From: Lachnospiraceae bacterium | GTDB lineage: Bacteria; Bacillota; Clostridia; Lachnospirales; Lachnospiraceae | Direction: 5' to 3' | NCBI GenBank assembly: GCA_024698145.1 | Contig: JAILRO010000047.1 | Coordinates: forward strand, 27,162-91,161 | DNA length: 64,000 nucleotides | Shown: piece after piece, positions 61,059-64,000 of the stretch | Position numbering within the stretch: position 1 is the first letter of the stretch | Layout of the letters: every line of letters begins with the position of its first letter | Made by a program: the position numbers and the translations under genes | Notes under the pieces: model-generated | Told to the model about the DNA's origin: nothing | Seen by the model: the letters and a program-made list of their open reading frames with translations, nothing else | Databases searched by the model: none

Positions 61059-62461
61059 TTTACGCCTTCTCTTGTATCTTCTAACACAATTCCTTCAGCA
61101 GCTAACATATCTCTGATTTCATCAGCTCTTGCAAAGTTTTTGTCTTTTCTTGCCTGCTGTCTTTCATTGATAAGCGCTTCTATCTCATCATCAAGTTTTT
61201 CTTTCTTAACTTCGGTTATAATACCAAGGATATCGCAAAGCTTCTTAACCATATCAAGAGAAGCTTTAACCAAATCACTGCTGTTATCTCCGCTTACATT
61301 AGAGTTGGTGTATTTAACCAATTCAAATATTGCCGAGATTGCATCTGCTGTATTAAGGTCATCCTCCATAGCATCATCAAACTTCTTCTCGAAGTCAGAT
61401 AATCCTTCTTTTATCTTAAGTTCCTCTGCAGTAAGTTCGGCATCTTTCGCATTCTGTGCTGCTTCCTCAAGTCTGTTAACTGCAGTTAATATTCTCTCAA
61501 GTGATGCCTTAGCCGACTCTACAAGCTGGTCAGAGAAATTAAGCGGACTTCTGTAATGAGCAGAAAGGATGAAGAAACGTATTACCTGCAAAGGATATTT
61601 CTCACCAATCTCTCTTATTGTAAAGAAATTACCAAGCGACTTTGACATCTTCTCTCCGTCTATACGAAGGAAACCATTATGCATCCAGTATCTTGCAAAC
61701 TCTACATCATTAGCAGCCTCCGACTGCGCAATCTCATTCTCATGATGTGGGAATATAAGATCCTCTCCACCTGCATGTATATCAATAATATCACCAATAT
61801 ATTTCTTACTCATAACCGAGCACTCAAGATGCCAGCCCGGTCTTCCCTCACCCCAAGGTGATGGCCATGAAGGCTCGCCCTCTTTCTTAGGTTTCCAAAG
61901 AACGAAATCAAGGAAATCCTCTTTCTCATCTTCACCGGATACCTTAAGTGCATGTTTCTCATCTCTGTGTCCTGCCTCAAGGTCATCAATATTCTTCTTG
62001 GAAAGCTTACCGTAATCCTTAAAGCTTCTTGTTCTAAAATATACGGTACCATTTACTTCGTATGCATGACCTTTATCTATAAGTACCTTAATCATTTCAA
62101 TCATATCCGGAATCTCTTCCGTTGCCTTTGGATGTGTTGTAGCCTCCATAACATTAAGGTCTTTCATGTCTTTCTTAACTTCAGCGATAAAACGCTCGGA
62201 AATCTCTGACGAAGGCACACCTTCTTCGTTGGCACGTTTGATTATCTTGTCATCAACATCTGTAAAGTTGGATACATAGTTAACATCATAACCCTTATAG
62301 AGAAGGTAACGTCTTAATGTGTCAAAAACAATCATCGGACGTGCGTTACCAATATGAATGTAGTCATAAACTGTAGGTCCACACACGTATATACCGACCT
62401 TTCCGTCATTAATCGGAACGAAGTCCTGTTTTGTTCTCGTCAAAGTGTTATAGATTTTCAT
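61043..62461 (-). CDS. cysS: Cysteinyl-tRNA synthetase
   Basis: VYVCGPTVYDYIHIGNARPMIVFDTLRRYL; GWHLECSVMS; HHENEIAQSEA; GEKMSKSLGNF. Confidence 0.98.
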   Translation of the reverse strand: MKIYNTLTRTKQDFVPINDGKVGIYVCGPTVYDYIHIGNARPMIVFDTLRRYLLYKGYDVNYVSNFTDVDDKIIKRANEEGVPSSEISERFIAEVKKDMKDLNVMEATTHPKATEEIPDMIEMIKVLIDKGHAYEVNGTVYFRTRSFKDYGKLSKKNIDDLEAGHRDEKHALKVSGEDEKEDFLDFVLWKPKKEGEPSWPSPWGEGRPGWHLECSVMSKKYIGDIIDIHAGGEDLIFPHHENEIAQSEAANDVEFARYWMHNGFLRIDGEKMSKSLGNFFTIREIGEKYPLQVIRFFILSAHYRSPLNFSDQLVESAKASLERILTAVNRLEEAAQNAKDAELTAEELKIKEGLSDFEKKFDDAMEDDLNTADAISAIFELVKYTNSNVSGDNSSDLVKASLDMVKKLCDILGIITEVKKEKLDDEIEALINERQQARKDKNFARADEIRDMLAAEGIVLEDTREGVKWKRV

Positions 62462-62509
62462 TTACTATTATCCTCCAAATTGTTCTTAATAATATCTTCT
62501 ATTTCGTAT

Positions 62510-63058
62510 TCATCCGTTAGTTTTCGGACAACCTTTGCAACCCGCACAATTAACGCCTTGCGCCATCGGGTCGTAATTGTAATTCTCAACCGTCTCAAGC
62601 AGACATATCGCCTGCGAACTGATTCCCTCTCCGCTTCCGGTAAATCCAAGTCCTTCCTCGGTTGTTGCCTTGATATTAACCTGATTCTCCGAAAGAGAAA
62701 GCGCCTCGGCAATCGTTGTTACCATATCAGGAATAAAATCCTTAAGCTTTGGTCTCTGTGCGATAACCGTTGCATCTATATTACTGATAATAAACATTTT
62801 CTCATCAAGAAGCTTCTTGACATGTCTAAGAAGTTCTATGCTATCCGCACCTTTATACTTTTCGTCCGTATCCGGAAAATGTCGTCCTATATCACCAAGT
62901 GCAGCAGCTCCAAGTAACGCATCCATAATGGCATGCGTAAGCACATCCGCATCCGAATGACCGAGAAGTCCCTTCTCATAAGGAACATTAACGCCTCCAA
63001 GTATAAGCTTTCTGCCCTCAACCAATTTGTGGACATCGTATCCCATTCCTACTCTCAT
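62510..63058 (-). CDS. ispF: 2-C-methyl-D-erythritol 2,4-cyclodiphosphate synthase
   Basis: [65 protein letters not shown]; unusual Cys-rich C-terminus [12 protein letters not shown]. Confidence 0.95.
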   Translation of the reverse strand: MRVGMGYDVHKLVEGRKLILGGVNVPYEKGLLGHSDADVLTHAIMDALLGAAALGDIGRHFPDTDEKYKGADSIELLRHVKKLLDEKMFIISNIDATVIAQRPKLKDFIPDMVTTIAEALSLSENQVNIKATTEEGLGFTGSGEGISSQAICLLETVENYNYDPMAQGVNCAGCKGCPKTNG

Positions 63059-63109
63059 ATAAACCTCCTGCAAACAAAAGCACAGTCAATATTATGTAAA
63101 CAACCTTGT

Positions 63110-64000
63110 TTATGATCTGTAATCTCCGTTAATCTTAACGTAATCATACGTAAGATCACAGCCCCATGCTGTAGCCTTTGCATCGCCGTCATTTAATGTT
63201 ATGTTAACCATTATCTCGTCTTCAGAAAGTACTTCCTTCGCAAATTCCTCTGAAAAATCAACACCGTATCCGCCACGACATACTTCCAAAGTTCCTTTAG
63301 CCGATACCATATCAACGTCTATTTTCTCAATTACAACATCACAATCAGCATATCCGATTGCACACGCAATACGTCCCCAGTTAGCATCCTCTCCGAATAT
63401 TGCACATTTAAATAACGAAGAAGCAACAACGCTCTTTGCAACAGTAATTGCAGTATCCAAATCCTTTGCCTTATCTACTGTACACTCGATAAGCTTGGTT
63501 GCACCCTCGCCATCCTTTGCAAGCATTCTTGTGAGATTCATCATTACAATATATAATGCCTGTTTAAATGTTTCATAGCCGGAGTCCTCGGCAACAATTT
63601 CTGCATTACCGGAAAGTCCGTTAGCCATTACGCATACCATATCGTTAGTGGATGTATCACCATCAATCGAGAGACAGTTGTATGTAATCTTTGTCACTTC
63701 AGAAAGAGCCTTCTGCATAAGTTCTGCATTTATCGCCACGTCAGAAGTTATGAAGTTAAGTGTAGTTGCCATGTTCGGATGAATCATTCCACTACCTTTT
63801 GCCATGCCTCCAAGTGTACATTTTGTTCCATTAATATCAAATGTTACAGCAACCTCCTTAGGCACTGTGTCTGTTGTCATTATAGCATTAACAACCTTGG
63901 CATTTCCCTCATAAGAAAGGCCGTCTGCAAGCTCATTAATATGATCACTTATAGGTTTTATAGGAAGCGGAATACCAATTACTCCGGTTGAAGCAACAAC
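63110..64000 (-). CDS. argJ: Partial ArgJ (glutamate N-acetyltransferase / amino-acid acetyltransferase), running off the window end
   Basis: Frame is open upstream of the ORF-track start: VVASTGVIGIPLPIKPISDHINELADGLSYEGNAKVVNAIMTTDTVPKEVAV, then GGMAKGSGMIHPNMATTL. Confidence 0.95.
   Translation of the reverse strand, partial: VVASTGVIGIPLPIKPISDHINELADGLSYEGNAKVVNAIMTTDTVPKEVAVTFDINGTKCTLGGMAKGSGMIHPNMATTLNFITSDVAINAELMQKALSEVTKITYNCLSIDGDTSTNDMVCVMANGLSGNAEIVAEDSGYETFKQALYIVMMNLTRMLAKDGEGATKLIECTVDKAKDLDTAITVAKSVVASSLFKCAIFGEDANWGRIACAIGYADCDVVIEKIDVDMVSAKGTLEVCRGGYGVDFSEEFAKEVLSEDEIMVNITLNDGDAKATAWGCDLTYDYVKINGDYRS

Noticed and set aside
62458-62712. Minus-strand 84-aa [20 protein letters not shown]...
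   Set aside because: Out-of-frame overlap with ispF; Arg-rich shadow ORF.
62354-62917. Plus-strand 187-aa ORF
   Set aside because: Antisense across cysS/ispF, both of which are unambiguous.
1-64000. Defence island, biosynthetic cluster, prophage or CRISPR-Cas system
   Set aside because: Nearly every gene is a recognisable core or sporulation-associated gene; no nuclease/NTPase accessory cassettes, integrase-flanked island or repeat-spacer array was seen.

Overview
This is a low-GC Firmicutes window. Gene content and order (rny-recA, rnr-smpB-ssrA-secG, cysS-mrnC-rlmB-sigH, gerW, spoIIM-like/xerD) look like a Lachnospiraceae-type clostridium; that assignment is inference. It is mostly core chromosome, with most genes on the minus strand. 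Contents: a giant 2902-aa prepilin-type protein followed by a truncated PilX-like ORF, rho, rpsO, aroC, xerD, rny, recA with an SOS box, tmcAL-ylbJ, coaD, rsmD, recG, a DAK2/FakA-like gene, rpmB, a gerW-linked run of poorly characterised genes, hisFH, cheV, a two-component system, the rnr/smpB/ssrA cluster, secG, gpmI, an NfnAB pair, a VanY-like peptidase, tpiA-pgk-gapA, a PHP phosphatase, glnS with a tRNA-Thr, sigH, rlmB, mrnC, cysS, ispF and a truncated argJ. I see no CRISPR array, rRNA, prophage, IS element or recognisable defence island. The observations most worth follow-up are: (1) the giant pseudopilin with GLUG-like repeats and a triplicated C-terminal module; (2) a ~180-nt near-full-length inverted repeat filling the pgk-tpiA intergenic region; (3) intrinsic-terminator-like hairpins embedded in the coding sequence of convergent genes at both zero-spacing convergent junctions; (4) a perfect 12-bp palindrome just upstream of ssrA, with a novel ORF inside the trans-translation locus. 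All calls come from reading the sequence and supplied translations; no searches were run.
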